A program made the translations under genes and the position numbers. This document shows positions 8,849 to 16,646 of a stretch of 64,000 nucleotides of DNA, one piece after another. The notes under the pieces were generated by a model. The model worked only from the letters and a program-made list of their open reading frames with translations, was not told the DNA's origin and searched no databases. The stretch lies in contig NZ_UCNW01000011.1 in the NCBI RefSeq assembly GCF_900474185.1, positions 1-64,000 on the forward strand. The letters run 5' to 3'. Positions within the stretch are counted from its first letter, which is position 1. Every line of letters starts with the position of its first letter. This DNA comes from Synechococcus sp. UW69 (lineage in GTDB: Bacteria > Cyanobacteriota > Cyanobacteriia > PCC-6307 > Cyanobiaceae).

Positions 8849-9352
8849 TCAACGACGGGCCACGGCGTACTGATCCCGCCACAGGATCGCCTCAACAGGA
8901 AGCACATCCCAGGGCTGGGGAAGCTTGAGGCCATCGTGAACCGCACGGTGCCGGTGCTCACTGATCCAAAGCAGAGAGCCAACCACCCAGTTGGGCAGGT
9001 TGGCCAAAAGCCGGGCCTCAAACTCCTGCTCCGTCTCCTGCTCGTCGTAAAGGAGAACCGTCATCACCTCACGGTCATCCATGGTCCAGCGGACCAGCCA
9101 GGTGAGTAGCGGCTCGGGAATCACCGACATTCGAAGATCAAAGTTCTCCTGAATGGCATGCACCATTTCATGGCGTAACACCCGCTCGAGATCCTGATCA
9201 GAACGACGAACATTGCTCTCGCAAAGCTCAATCAAGTTGGTGCCACTGATGTAGCCACCCATGAGCCCAGGTTGATCACGGCAGTCGCGGGGACTGTCCA
9301 CGACACTCACGCCAGACAGGGCGAGAAAAACTGACAAACCAAGATCCAACAC
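8849..9352 (-). CDS. Exported HExxH protein, putative metallopeptidase
   Basis: A 167-residue protein with a hydrophobic N-terminus (LDLGLSVFLALSGVSVV) likely to be a signal peptide and a clear zinc-peptidase motif RHEMVHAIQ (His61, Glu62, His65). Downstream acidic residues such as EQETEQEFEAR could supply a third ligand. Four cysteines or fewer, with DCRDQPG and LCESNVRR near the N-terminus, might form a disulfide. Single-copy small proteins of this type occur in marine picocyanobacteria without known substrates. It precedes the 5-oxoprolinase on the same strand with a 42-base gap. Peptidase activity is inferred from the motif alone. Confidence 0.6.
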   Translation of the reverse strand: MLDLGLSVFLALSGVSVVDSPRDCRDQPGLMGGYISGTNLIELCESNVRRSDQDLERVLRHEMVHAIQENFDLRMSVIPEPLLTWLVRWTMDDREVMTVLLYDEQETEQEFEARLLANLPNWVVGSLLWISEHRHRAVHDGLKLPQPWDVLPVEAILWRDQYAVARR

Positions 9353-9488
9353 CCTTTCCCTCCTTAATCATCCCTTAAGAATCCAAGCACTGGCCTTGCC
9401 CGGCTCGGCATGAGCTCAACAAAGCGTTTCCTGGCTTTCCTTTAACGGGCCGACCTGGGAACGTTGGAGTGCGTTTCACCCCAACGAC

Positions 9489-10445
9489 TTGGACAAGCTC
9501 GCCACCGCCTGGGCGATCTTTCAGGGGTTGCTGTTGGAAGCCATTCCGTTCCTGATGCTGGGCGTCGCCATCGCGGGGCTCGCCAGATGGGCGGTGCCGC
9601 CGGGCGCATGGATCGACAGGCTCCCGAAGAACCCCGTGCTGGCACCGATCATCGGCGCCTTAATGGGGTTTGCACTGCCGGCCTGCGAATGCGGCAATGT
9701 CCCGGTCGCCCGCCGTCTGCTGGCCAGCGGTGCCCCAATGGGCACCGCGTTTGGCTTTCTGTTTGCTGCGCCGGTGCTCAATCCCATCGTCCTGGCCAGC
9801 ACCTGGGCGGCCTTTCCCGATCAGCCCTGGCTTCTGGTGGCCCGACCATTGGGGGCTTTTCTGCTGGCGATCCTGCTGAGTCTGTTGCTGGTGCAATTGC
9901 CCGAGACACAGCTGCTGGCAACAGCGCTTCTGGAGGAACGCCGCATGAGCCAGCCCCTGAGCAACGTGGGGCTGCTGCAGCGCAGCAGTGGCCTGATTGG
10001 AGCTTCATCCACCACAAAACGCCCAGCCACCAACCAACGGATCAAGGGCTGGCAGGTGTTGGATCAAAGCTGCCGCGAGTTTCTCGATCTCCTGGCCCTG
10101 CTGGTGCTGGGGTGTGTGATCGCAGCTCTGGTGCAGACCTGGCTGCCGCGCAGTTGGCTCTTGGCCGTTGGGGGCGCACCGACGGCGTCGATCCTGGCCT
10201 TGATGCTGCTGGCCGTCGTGGTGTCGGTCTGCTCCAGCGTGGATGCCTTTCTCGCCCTCGGATTTGCAGCTCAGATCACGCCAGGAGCCCTTCTGGCGTT
10301 TCTGTTGCTGGGCCCCGTCGTTGATCTCAAACTGGCGGGACTGTTCACGGTGCTGATGCGCCCACGGGCCATCGTGATCACTGCGATCAGTGCGAGTCTT
10401 GGGGTGCTGCTGATCGGTCAGTGGATCAACCTGTGGCAGCTGTGA
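9489..10445 (+). CDS. COG0701-type permease (YraQ/YcgR, DUF318)
   Basis: A 318-residue membrane protein in two blocks of four helices separated by a hydrophilic stretch near residues 150-190. It carries the family motif ALPACECGNVPVARRL (Cys66, Cys68) and a second-half counterpart VVVSVCSSVDAFLALGF, the internal repeat of this family. Relatives include ArsP, an efflux permease for organoarsenicals, and permeases paired with DUF1980 proteins. The start is a TTG; no better in-frame start exists. It leads a three-gene run with 10-base and negative spacing. Its substrate is unknown; the neighbouring zinc uptake genes suggest metal handling, which is inference. Confidence 0.8.
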   Translation: MDKLATAWAIFQGLLLEAIPFLMLGVAIAGLARWAVPPGAWIDRLPKNPVLAPIIGALMGFALPACECGNVPVARRLLASGAPMGTAFGFLFAAPVLNPIVLASTWAAFPDQPWLLVARPLGAFLLAILLSLLLVQLPETQLLATALLEERRMSQPLSNVGLLQRSSGLIGASSTTKRPATNQRIKGWQVLDQSCREFLDLLALLVLGCVIAALVQTWLPRSWLLAVGGAPTASILALMLLAVVVSVCSSVDAFLALGFAAQITPGALLAFLLLGPVVDLKLAGLFTVLMRPRAIVITAISASLGVLLIGQWINLWQL

Positions 10446-10455
10446 GGGGCTGGTC

Positions 10456-11112
10456 GTGCTGAAGAGCGGATCCCTGATGGTGCTCTGGGGCCTCACACTT
10501 CTGTGGAGTTTCCACAGTGGCCGCCTCGACCTGCTGCTGCGGGGGGTCTTTCACAGCCTGGTGGGGGTCACCGGCCTGTTGTTGCTGATGGTGGGAGTGG
10601 CCCTTTTGCTGGAAAAGGGTGGCCGCCGGGAACGGTGGCGATGGCCCTGGCTGCTCAGCGGCTTGATGGGCGTGCTGGTTTTGATGGTGCCGCCGACCCC
10701 CTCCTTTAGTGACCTGGCCAGCAACCGCCCCCAGGGCCTTCCAGATCCACCGGAATTGGCGTTTGTGCTGCCGCCGGAACAACGCAGCCTCACGGAATGG
10801 GTGCGTTACCTGCGCAGCCAGCCAGACCCCGATCTTGTCGCTGACAACCCTGTGCGAATCAGCGGATTTGTCTGGAGGCAGCCGGAGGGTCCACCGCTGA
10901 TCGCGAGGCTCACCGTTCGCTGTTGCCTTGCCGACGCCACACCCGCTGGCCTGGCAGTGGAGTGGCCTGAGTGGTTCACACCAAAAACCAACCAGTGGTT
11001 AGCCATAAGCGGGACGATGACAGTGCAAAGCCGGAAGGATCGGCGCATCCCTGTCGTCGTTCCATCAACCATCACTCCGATTGAGAGGCCCGAGCGGCCC
11101 CTGGAGCCATGA
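10456..11112 (+). CDS. TIGR03943/DUF1980 (YcgQ-type) permease partner
   Basis: A 218-residue protein with three hydrophobic helices in the first 80 residues and a C-terminal extracytoplasmic domain containing LIARLTVRCCLADATP (Cys156, Cys157, Asp160), the diagnostic CC-x-AD motif of this family. It begins with GTG ten bases after the permease stop and overlaps the next gene by four bases. Proteins of this family nearly always sit beside a COG0701 permease and are thought to form a complex with it. As I recall, such pairs turn up in predicted zinc regulons of other bacteria; that link needs checking. Confidence 0.8.
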   Translation: MLKSGSLMVLWGLTLLWSFHSGRLDLLLRGVFHSLVGVTGLLLLMVGVALLLEKGGRRERWRWPWLLSGLMGVLVLMVPPTPSFSDLASNRPQGLPDPPELAFVLPPEQRSLTEWVRYLRSQPDPDLVADNPVRISGFVWRQPEGPPLIARLTVRCCLADATPAGLAVEWPEWFTPKTNQWLAISGTMTVQSRKDRRIPVVVPSTITPIERPERPLEP

Positions 11113-12431
11113 GGCAGCGGTTGTTGATGCTCATGCTGATGGCCTGCACTGCAGTCCTGGCGCAGCAACAACTGCTGCTGCGCCGAACTCCGCGACTGGT
11201 GCAGCTCAAGCCCCAGCAGGTGCAGAGCGGCACCGCGGCACTGGATTTGCAGTTCAGTCGACCGATGAATCGGACCAGCGTCAGCGACGCCACCCGACTG
11301 GAACCGAACGTGGCCCATCAGTGGCTGGGGGAGACAACACCCCTGCGGATGGTGATCGATTCAAAGGTCGTGCTTAAGGCCCCGATCGAACTATCCCTCT
11401 CCGGCCAAGACCAACGCGAGCTGCTGCTGGATCGGCAGCAATGGTGGTGGGATCCGAGACCCTGGCTGATCGCGACGCGGCCAGTGCCAGGCGGCGAGCA
11501 GGTTCAACTGCAAACGCGATCAGGAGGCTGGATTCCCATCAGTCGGGTCTGGCCTGCCATCCCCAGCGTCGTGCCCTTAGGCAACGGCCGAGGCATCGCC
11601 CTGGTGGGGCGTGATCAGAACGGCACCGAACAGGTGTGGTGGGAGCAACTGACTCCCCGCAGCACCGCCATCAGCGTGGCGGCCTTAGGGCCACCGACTG
11701 TTAGCAGCACGCAGCCACTCTTAAAGGGGGAAGTGCTCTTCGCTCATCTCAGCAGCAATCTCAATGGCGATCTGCTGGTGCAAAGCGGAGGGTTCCGTCC
11801 TGGGAGCGATCAAGCCCTGCTGGTGCAGGCCAATGGCAAACGGAAGCATTTGGCCTTGAAACCATCCGGGCCGATGCAGTTGCTTCCCGCCGGGGGTGGC
11901 GTCGTGATGCCCACCTATGACGGCCTGACCCTTCGAGCGCTGGAAACAACGAACCAAAAGCCTCAGATCCTGCCTGGGAGCAGGGAGCTAGGTGCCTTCT
12001 GCGGCGCCTCCGGACGGGCTGTGCTGATCCGACATTGGCCGGATTACAGACGCTCGATCGAGCTGGTGATTCCTGGAAAAGCACCGAAACAGCTTCACCT
12101 TGGCGATCAGGCCGTACTTGGGGTGGCCTGCGACAACCGCGGCGAAAGGGTCTGGGCAGTTCTTGGTCGCTGGGAACAGCAACGCGGGAATCACGAACTG
12201 GTGCTGATCAATCAAGAGGGAAAGGTGTCACAACGCCGGGCCCTGGCCCCCTGGACGCTTAAGGCAGGAAGCCCCATCCAATGGAACCCAGTGACAAACC
12301 AATTGTTGATGACCCTGACGCAACCCAACCGAACCAATGCTCATGCCGGCTTGATTAACTCCGACAGCTTGCAGATCATCAAGGTCATCAACGACAGCAT
12401 CAGCGAAGCGCAATGGCTCAACGCAGGCTGA
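11109..12431 (+). CDS. Exported Ig-like/propeller-like protein, third gene of the permease operon
   Basis: A 440-residue exported protein starting within an ATGA overlap with the DUF1980 gene, so it is translationally coupled. The N-terminus (RLLMLMLMACTAVLA) is a signal peptide that may be a lipoprotein signal with Cys13. Residues 30-110 resemble an SbsA-type Ig-like domain, with LDLQFSRPMNRTSVSDATRL. The rest is beta rich with repeated strand-turn units such as GRGIALVGRDQNG and GERVWAVLGRWEQ, as in TolB-like propellers. No enzyme motif. Its job is probably to serve the permease pair from the periplasmic side, which is inference from the coupling only. Confidence 0.65.
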   Translation: MRQRLLMLMLMACTAVLAQQQLLLRRTPRLVQLKPQQVQSGTAALDLQFSRPMNRTSVSDATRLEPNVAHQWLGETTPLRMVIDSKVVLKAPIELSLSGQDQRELLLDRQQWWWDPRPWLIATRPVPGGEQVQLQTRSGGWIPISRVWPAIPSVVPLGNGRGIALVGRDQNGTEQVWWEQLTPRSTAISVAALGPPTVSSTQPLLKGEVLFAHLSSNLNGDLLVQSGGFRPGSDQALLVQANGKRKHLALKPSGPMQLLPAGGGVVMPTYDGLTLRALETTNQKPQILPGSRELGAFCGASGRAVLIRHWPDYRRSIELVIPGKAPKQLHLGDQAVLGVACDNRGERVWAVLGRWEQQRGNHELVLINQEGKVSQRRALAPWTLKAGSPIQWNPVTNQLLMTLTQPNRTNAHAGLINSDSLQIIKVINDSISEAQWLNAG

Positions 12432-12516
12432 CCAGCAGCCTCAACTGATCAACATCAAAAGGAAGCAATCAGTGAAGAGCACGCCCAAATAAGACGTCAG
12501 GAGTGACAGCCAAGAA

Positions 12517-12545
12517 CAAAAAAAGGAGGGCAATTATGCCCTCCC
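12517..12545 (-). terminator. Rho-independent terminator after the His/Asp-rich gene
   Basis: GGAGGGC pairs with GCCCTCC around an AATTAT loop; read on the minus strand it ends in seven T. It lies about 35 bases beyond the stop of the His/Asp-rich gene and also sits between convergent genes, so the stem may serve both sides. Confidence 0.85.
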
Positions 12546-12576
12546 GATCAACTAAAAATCCGCCGATCGCCGAAAC

Positions 12577-13659
12577 CTAGAAGGCAAAGGTCACACCAGT
12601 ACCGACATGGTGCTGCCACCCTTCACCCCAGCCCGGAGCATCTTCCCAACTGTAGGTTTGCTGCCAATGCAGGAACAAGGTTGCATCGCCGACGGGAACA
12701 GAGAGTTCGATTTCACCAGCAAAGTCTGTGCGCGGATCTAAGCCTGCATAGCTGCCAGGGACATAAAAACGAGGGCCAGCCTCAATCATCAACGAGATTT
12801 CATCACCGCCAAATTTGAATCCCAAACCAACACGAGGATCGGTGTAATTACCGACGTACATCCCATCAGACTCCCAACCCTGACGGTGATCCAGAGAAAG
12901 GTAAACACCGTTCACCAGATCTTCAATTCCATCGCCTAGGCCAAAGTTGACATCTCCATCACCAAGAGCCCAGGTCAGATTTGCCCCTAGTTCATTCTTA
13001 AGGCCCTGAATATCTTCGCCTTGATCCTGAGTGACGTAATAAGGGTTCCAGGAGAGAGCAACACTTAAACGGTCATTCGGCGCATAACGGGCCTGAAGAA
13101 AGCCTCTGATATCCGTGCGCTTGAAGTCGGTGTCATGACCATGATCATCGTGGCCATCATGATCGTGATCGTCATGATCATCGTGGTTGTCGTGATCATC
13201 ATGGTCGTCGTGATCATCATGGTCGTCGTGATCATCATGATGGTCATCGTGGTCATGATGATCGTGATCGTCATGATCATCGTGGTCATCATGATCGTCG
13301 TGGTCGTCGTGGTCGTCATCGTGATCATGGACATGCACTTTTCCATAAAAGTGCTCAGCTTCTCCCCACACAAGTGCGGGACCTACAGCAGCCTCAATGA
13401 CGATAGAGCCACCATTTTCGAGTCCCCACTCAAAAACACCACCAAACATGCCATCAATGGCGTAGTGCTTGGGATCTCCCTCGAGGTTGATGTCAAATCC
13501 GCCATGACCTTCGATGGTGACGATCGGCGTAAAGTTGAATTCACCAGCTTCTAGAGATTCTTCACCACCACCACCATGGGATCCATGGGCCTGGGCGGGT
13601 GAAATACCCGCCAAGGGACTCAACAGAAGAACCAGAAGCAGAAGACGTGAACGGAACAT
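12577..13659 (-). CDS. Exported beta-barrel-like protein with a His/Asp-repeat metal-binding tract
   Basis: A 360-residue exported protein. Seen: signal peptide ending PAQA, mature N-terminus HGSHGGGGEE, then beta segments, a tract at residues 109-176 made almost only of His and Asp (repeating unit HDD), and a second half of alternating amphipathic strands ending in TGVTFAF, the aromatic C-terminus typical of outer-membrane barrels. Such a tract should bind many Zn or other soft divalent ions. It follows znuA by 63 bases on the same strand with no terminator between, so the two are probably co-transcribed under the Zur-like box. I infer an outer-membrane or periplasm-facing zinc acquisition or buffering protein; no characterised homologue is known to me. 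Confidence 0.75.
   Translation of the reverse strand: MFRSRLLLLVLLLSPLAGISPAQAHGSHGGGGEESLEAGEFNFTPIVTIEGHGGFDINLEGDPKHYAIDGMFGGVFEWGLENGGSIVIEAAVGPALVWGEAEHFYGKVHVHDHDDDHDDHDDHDDHDDHDDHDHHDHDDHHDDHDDHDDHDDHDDHDNHDDHDDHDHDGHDDHGHDTDFKRTDIRGFLQARYAPNDRLSVALSWNPYYVTQDQGEDIQGLKNELGANLTWALGDGDVNFGLGDGIEDLVNGVYLSLDHRQGWESDGMYVGNYTDPRVGLGFKFGGDEISLMIEAGPRFYVPGSYAGLDPRTDFAGEIELSVPVGDATLFLHWQQTYSWEDAPGWGEGWQHHVGTGVTFAF
13132..13329. repeat. In-frame GAY-GAY-CAY tandem repeat encoding the His/Asp tract
   Basis: About 200 bases built of degenerate nine-base units (minus strand GAT/GAC GAT/GAC CAT/CAC) with small interruptions such as NHD and DGH. The codon choices vary between units, which indicates selection on the amino-acid pattern rather than recent slippage alone. 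Long reading frames of Met/Thr/Ile or Val on the other frames are by-products of this repeat. Confidence 0.9.
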
Positions 13660-13693
13660 GAGATGAGATGAGATGAGACGAGACGAGACGAAA
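13660..13693. repeat. Pentanucleotide tandem repeat abutting the start of the His/Asp-rich gene
   Basis: On the minus strand three GTCTC-type units are followed by three to four ATCTC units that run directly into the ATG start (...ATCTC ATG). No Shine-Dalgarno sequence is visible in this leader. A five-base repeat here changes leader length when it slips. Confidence 0.75.
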
Positions 13694-13722
13694 GAGAGTT
13701 GAAGACGGAAGTAGGAGTTACA

Positions 13723-14640
13723 TCACCGGATCGATGACCACTGGGAATTCAACGAATTGGCTCCTGACTGATCACAGGAACCACCCTGACCATTGACGAT
13801 CGTGCAGACGTTGAGCGTCGCTGTCGAAACGGCATTGCGACCTGCAGCAATCCCTTCTCCATAAAGAGGTGTTGTCGCGATCGGCAACCCCGTGTTCTTG
13901 CTGATGCGCCTAAGGGTTTTGTTCGGAGTAGCCGAAGGTGAAAAGATCGTTTTGGCACCGGAAGATTTCACTTCCTGCGTGATCTTGCGAAGACTGGAAG
14001 GCCTCAAAACGCCACCGGTGGTGTGACTGTCCAACATCGAAATCTCAACAAGTCCAAAGCGATCGGCAAGATGGCTGTAAGTCTTGTGATCAGTTACAAG
14101 GACACGGTTCTGAGATGGCAGAGAACCGAACTGCTTGGCTTCCCAGACCTGAAGAGCCTCAAAAACAGCCACGGCGCGTGCGGTGCGCTGCTGCAAGGCA
14201 GAGCGCTCACTGGCCGGCAGAACAGGTGACAGAGAACTGGATACAACCCGCACCATCGCAGCGGAATTGGCAGGATCGTGCCAAACATGCGGGTCGCTGC
14301 CTCGATAAGACGGCAGGGCAACTTCACCAACAGCGACAACCGTGCCGGGGTTCTTGAGTTTTTTGGCGGAAGGCGTCAGGCCAAAACCGATGTGAAGAAC
14401 AAGATCGCTCTTGGCAATCTGACTGCGATCACTGGGCTTCAATCGATAGGAGTGGGGATCCCCGCCGGGAGGGATCAGGCAAGTTACCGAGGCGGCAGCA
14501 CCAGCCAAAGTTTTGGTGATGTCGCAAAGCGTGCCATCAACTGCAACCACTACAGGTTGAGCCGCATGGGCAGGAACAACAGCAGCGCCAAAGGCCAGGG
14601 CCACACCGACGCCAGCCGATCGAACCAAGACAGAACGCAT
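13723..14640 (-). CDS. znuA: Zinc ABC transporter substrate-binding protein ZnuA
   Basis: A 305-residue periplasmic cluster A-I binding protein that hands zinc to the ZnuBC permease. The signal peptide ends PAHA; the three conserved histidine sites are visible in GGDPHSY (His63), SDPHVWHDP (His118) and VTDHKTYSHL (His185). The His-rich loop found in many ZnuA proteins between the first two sites is missing. The C-terminus has CTIVNGQGGSCDQ, a likely disulfide. It is transcribed divergently from znuCB across a palindromic box and leads into the His/Asp-rich gene. Manganese-type MntC is an alternative, but gene context and the single-Asp loop favour zinc. Confidence 0.88.
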   Translation of the reverse strand: MRSVLVRSAGVGVALAFGAAVVPAHAAQPVVVAVDGTLCDITKTLAGAAASVTCLIPPGGDPHSYRLKPSDRSQIAKSDLVLHIGFGLTPSAKKLKNPGTVVAVGEVALPSYRGSDPHVWHDPANSAAMVRVVSSSLSPVLPASERSALQQRTARAVAVFEALQVWEAKQFGSLPSQNRVLVTDHKTYSHLADRFGLVEISMLDSHTTGGVLRPSSLRKITQEVKSSGAKTIFSPSATPNKTLRRISKNTGLPIATTPLYGEGIAAGRNAVSTATLNVCTIVNGQGGSCDQSGANSLNSQWSSIR

Positions 14641-14656
14641 GGACGACGGAATTGAG

Positions 14657-14669
14657 AATGATTATCATT
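14657..14669. promoter_or_regulatory. Zur-like operator between znuA and znuC
   Basis: The perfect 13-base palindrome AATGATTATCATT lies 17 bases upstream of the znuA start and about 80 bases upstream of the znuC start. Its form matches Fur-family operators; next to znu genes it is best read as a Zur box repressing both directions when zinc is sufficient. Confidence 0.75.
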
Positions 14670-14746
14670 TTGCTGAACACATGGTTCCGCGCCACCATGA
14701 GGTGTGCAAAACAACAAGAGGCCCAAGTCAGGTCGCTGAAGAGTTG

Positions 14747-15436
14747 ATGAGCGATTCGTCGTGCGTACTGAGCACAACCGAACTGAGTTTCAGCTACGGG
14801 GGCCGCAAGACCGTTGACAGGGCCAACCTGCAGCTTCAGGCGGGAACACTGACCGCACTTGTGGGGCCAAATGGAGCAGGCAAGTCAACGTTGTTGCATC
14901 TTCTGGAGGGGCGGCTCAAGCCCAGCCAAGGATCAATCAATTGCAGCAAGCAAATCGGATTGATGCCCCAAAGAGCAGCCATTGACTGGTCATTTCCAAT
15001 CACCGCTCAGGACATGGTGCAGCTGGGCACGCCCAGCAACTGCAACACAACATCAGCAAACCACCCCAATCAACTTCTGGAACGCGTTGGCATGGGAGCC
15101 ATGGGGTCCCGGCGCCTCAGCCATCTATCCGGCGGCCAGCAACAAAGAATTTTGCTGGCAAGAGCGTTGATGCAACAGACCGAGATCCTGCTGCTGGATG
15201 AACCCTGCAGCGCCATCGATCCGCCAACACGGGAACACTTGCTCAGAGTGATGCGAGAACAGGCCGAATCAGGCCAGACGCTTCTGGTCAGCAGCCACGA
15301 CTGGGGCAGCGCCCTTAACGACTACGACCAGGTTGTTGTGATGGATGGACAGATCCTTGCCAACGGAACACCCGAAACAGTTCGCGAAAAACTGAGCGAC
15401 ATGACCTGCATGATGGGGAGCCATTGCTGTGGTTGA
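14747..15436 (+). CDS. znuC: Zinc ABC transporter ATP-binding protein ZnuC
   Basis: A 229-residue ABC ATPase. Motifs in order: Walker A VGPNGAGKST, Q-loop GLMPQRAAIDW, signature LSGGQQQR, Walker B ILLLDEPCSAID and the switch histidine in LLVSSHDWG. I start at the ATG at 14747, which has GAAGAG just upstream; the open frame reaches back to 14639 but would cross the operator. The stop overlaps the znuB start by eight bases, so the pair is translationally coupled. It powers zinc import with ZnuA and ZnuB. Confidence 0.9.
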   Translation: MSDSSCVLSTTELSFSYGGRKTVDRANLQLQAGTLTALVGPNGAGKSTLLHLLEGRLKPSQGSINCSKQIGLMPQRAAIDWSFPITAQDMVQLGTPSNCNTTSANHPNQLLERVGMGAMGSRRLSHLSGGQQQRILLARALMQQTEILLLDEPCSAIDPPTREHLLRVMREQAESGQTLLVSSHDWGSALNDYDQVVVMDGQILANGTPETVREKLSDMTCMMGSHCCG

Positions 15437-16217
15437 GCTGGACATCTGGTGGCTTCTGCCCTTGGTGATCTCGTTGTTGATTGGAGCCATCTGTCCAGCC
15501 ACTGGAGCTCTGCTGATCACCCAACGACGGGTCCTTCTGGCCAATTTGATGGCCCATTCCGTTCTGCCCGGCCTGGTCATCGCCCTCGCCATCGGCATCG
15601 ACCCAAGCATTGGCGGGCTGGTCAGTGGACTGCTGGGTGCCCTGTTAGCGGAACGCCTGAACCGACGTTTCAAAGGCCGGGAAGAAGGTGCGATGAACAC
15701 TGTTCTGGCTGGCTTCACAGCACTAGGCGTTCTGCTGGTGCCACTACTGGAAACACGCGTTGATCTCGAGACAATTTTGTTCGGCGATCTACTGGCAGCC
15801 AACACAGCCGATCTGGTTCGAACAGCAATCTCAGCCAGCGCACTGTTGGCCATGGTGGTGTGGGGCTACCGCGACCTGGTGTTCATCGGCATCGATCCCG
15901 AAGGTGCCGCAGTTGCCAGACGACCTGTGATCCTGATTCGGCTGATCTGCAGCCTGATCACAGCCCTGGTTGTGATTAGTGCGATCACAGCCGTTGGCGT
16001 GATTCTTGTGATTGGTTTGCTCTGTGCTCCTGTTCTGATGCACGTCGAGCGGAGCCGAAGCCTCAAAGAATTAATGCTCAGAAGCGCGAGTACAGGACTG
16101 CTGCTATGTGGCGGCGGAATGATGTTGGCTGTTGCCATTGATCTGCCGCCAGGACCACTCATTGGCACGCTGTGCTTAGGGCTCTTGTTCACCTACAAAA
16201 TTGCAGATCAAAATTAA
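15429..16217 (+). CDS. znuB: Zinc ABC transporter permease ZnuB
   Basis: A 262-residue inner-membrane protein with about eight helices, of the ABC-3 family (MntB/ZnuB). Seen: LLITQRRVLLANLMAHSVLP, the cytoplasmic coupling region, and TAVGVILVIGLLCAPVLMH near the C-terminus. It starts with GTG inside the end of znuC. No gene follows on this strand; the small genes beyond are convergent. Confidence 0.9.
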   Translation: MVELDIWWLLPLVISLLIGAICPATGALLITQRRVLLANLMAHSVLPGLVIALAIGIDPSIGGLVSGLLGALLAERLNRRFKGREEGAMNTVLAGFTALGVLLVPLLETRVDLETILFGDLLAANTADLVRTAISASALLAMVVWGYRDLVFIGIDPEGAAVARRPVILIRLICSLITALVVISAITAVGVILVIGLLCAPVLMHVERSRSLKELMLRSASTGLLLCGGGMMLAVAIDLPPGPLIGTLCLGLLFTYKIADQN

Positions 16218-16222
16218 TGTGA

Positions 16223-16408
16223 TCATTCTCTCAAAGAACTTTCATTTGAGATCATCCGATTAAGGCGGAACCTCATTCTTTTCATCAATGTGCGCTCTCG
16301 CTCCGAACGAAAAGTGCGCTGAAACCCAAAAAATAAAACAGTAAGAGTACTTGCCATACCCACACTAAAGAGCGAGATAGCCGTTGCCTCATTCATCGCG
16401 TAATTCAT
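16223..16408 (-). CDS. Small single-helix membrane protein, unknown
   Basis: A 61-residue protein with one hydrophobic helix (ISLFSVGMASTLTVLFFGF) followed by a strongly basic tail (RTFRSERERTLMKRMRFRL). It starts a few bases after the stop of the small gene before it, suggesting a two-gene unit. No family recognised; short, so the call rests on the helix-plus-basic-tail pattern and on the pairing. Confidence 0.5.
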   Translation of the reverse strand: MNYAMNEATAISLFSVGMASTLTVLFFGFQRTFRSERERTLMKRMRFRLNRMISNESSLRE

Positions 16409-16412
16409 CTAC

Positions 16413-16646
16413 TCAACGAACAACAGCAAACCATGCGCCAGCCAAGGCCGCAATAAGCCCACATGCAAGAGCCTGAAGAACGAATTGGCCTGAATCGTTC
16501 TTCTCCCATCGATCGATGACCTTCGATGCCGTGACAAAGGGCTCGTTGTTTCTGATCAATTTGGCGATATAGCGATCAACGAACTCATCATCGAGAGCAA
16601 GCCTGTGGAGCTTGGCACGAATCTGATTGACCTCAAACTGATTCAT
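16413..16646 (-). CDS. Small membrane-anchored protein, unknown
   Basis: A 77-residue protein whose first 50 residues are soluble and helical (RAKLHRLALDDEFVDRYIAK) and whose last 23 form a membrane helix (LQALACGLIAALAGAWFAVV), giving a tail-anchored layout. I use the ATG at 16646; the TTG just before it is in frame but less likely. It pairs with the 61-residue gene four bases downstream. Function unknown. Confidence 0.55.
   Translation of the reverse strand: MNQFEVNQIRAKLHRLALDDEFVDRYIAKLIRNNEPFVTASKVIDRWEKNDSGQFVLQALACGLIAALAGAWFAVVR

Noticed and set aside
9464-10324. 286-codon frame overlapping the COG0701 permease
   Set aside because: The other frame gives a clear membrane protein with family motifs; this one is Gly/Arg/Ser-rich without sense.
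13132-13329. Repeat region considered as a CRISPR array
   Set aside because: Units are nine bases with no spacers, and the array is inside a coding frame.
13065-13554. Met/Thr/Ile-rich and Val/Ile-rich frames across the His/Asp repeat
   Set aside because: Products of reading the repeat in other frames; the His/Asp frame has a signal peptide, folded flanks and a terminator.
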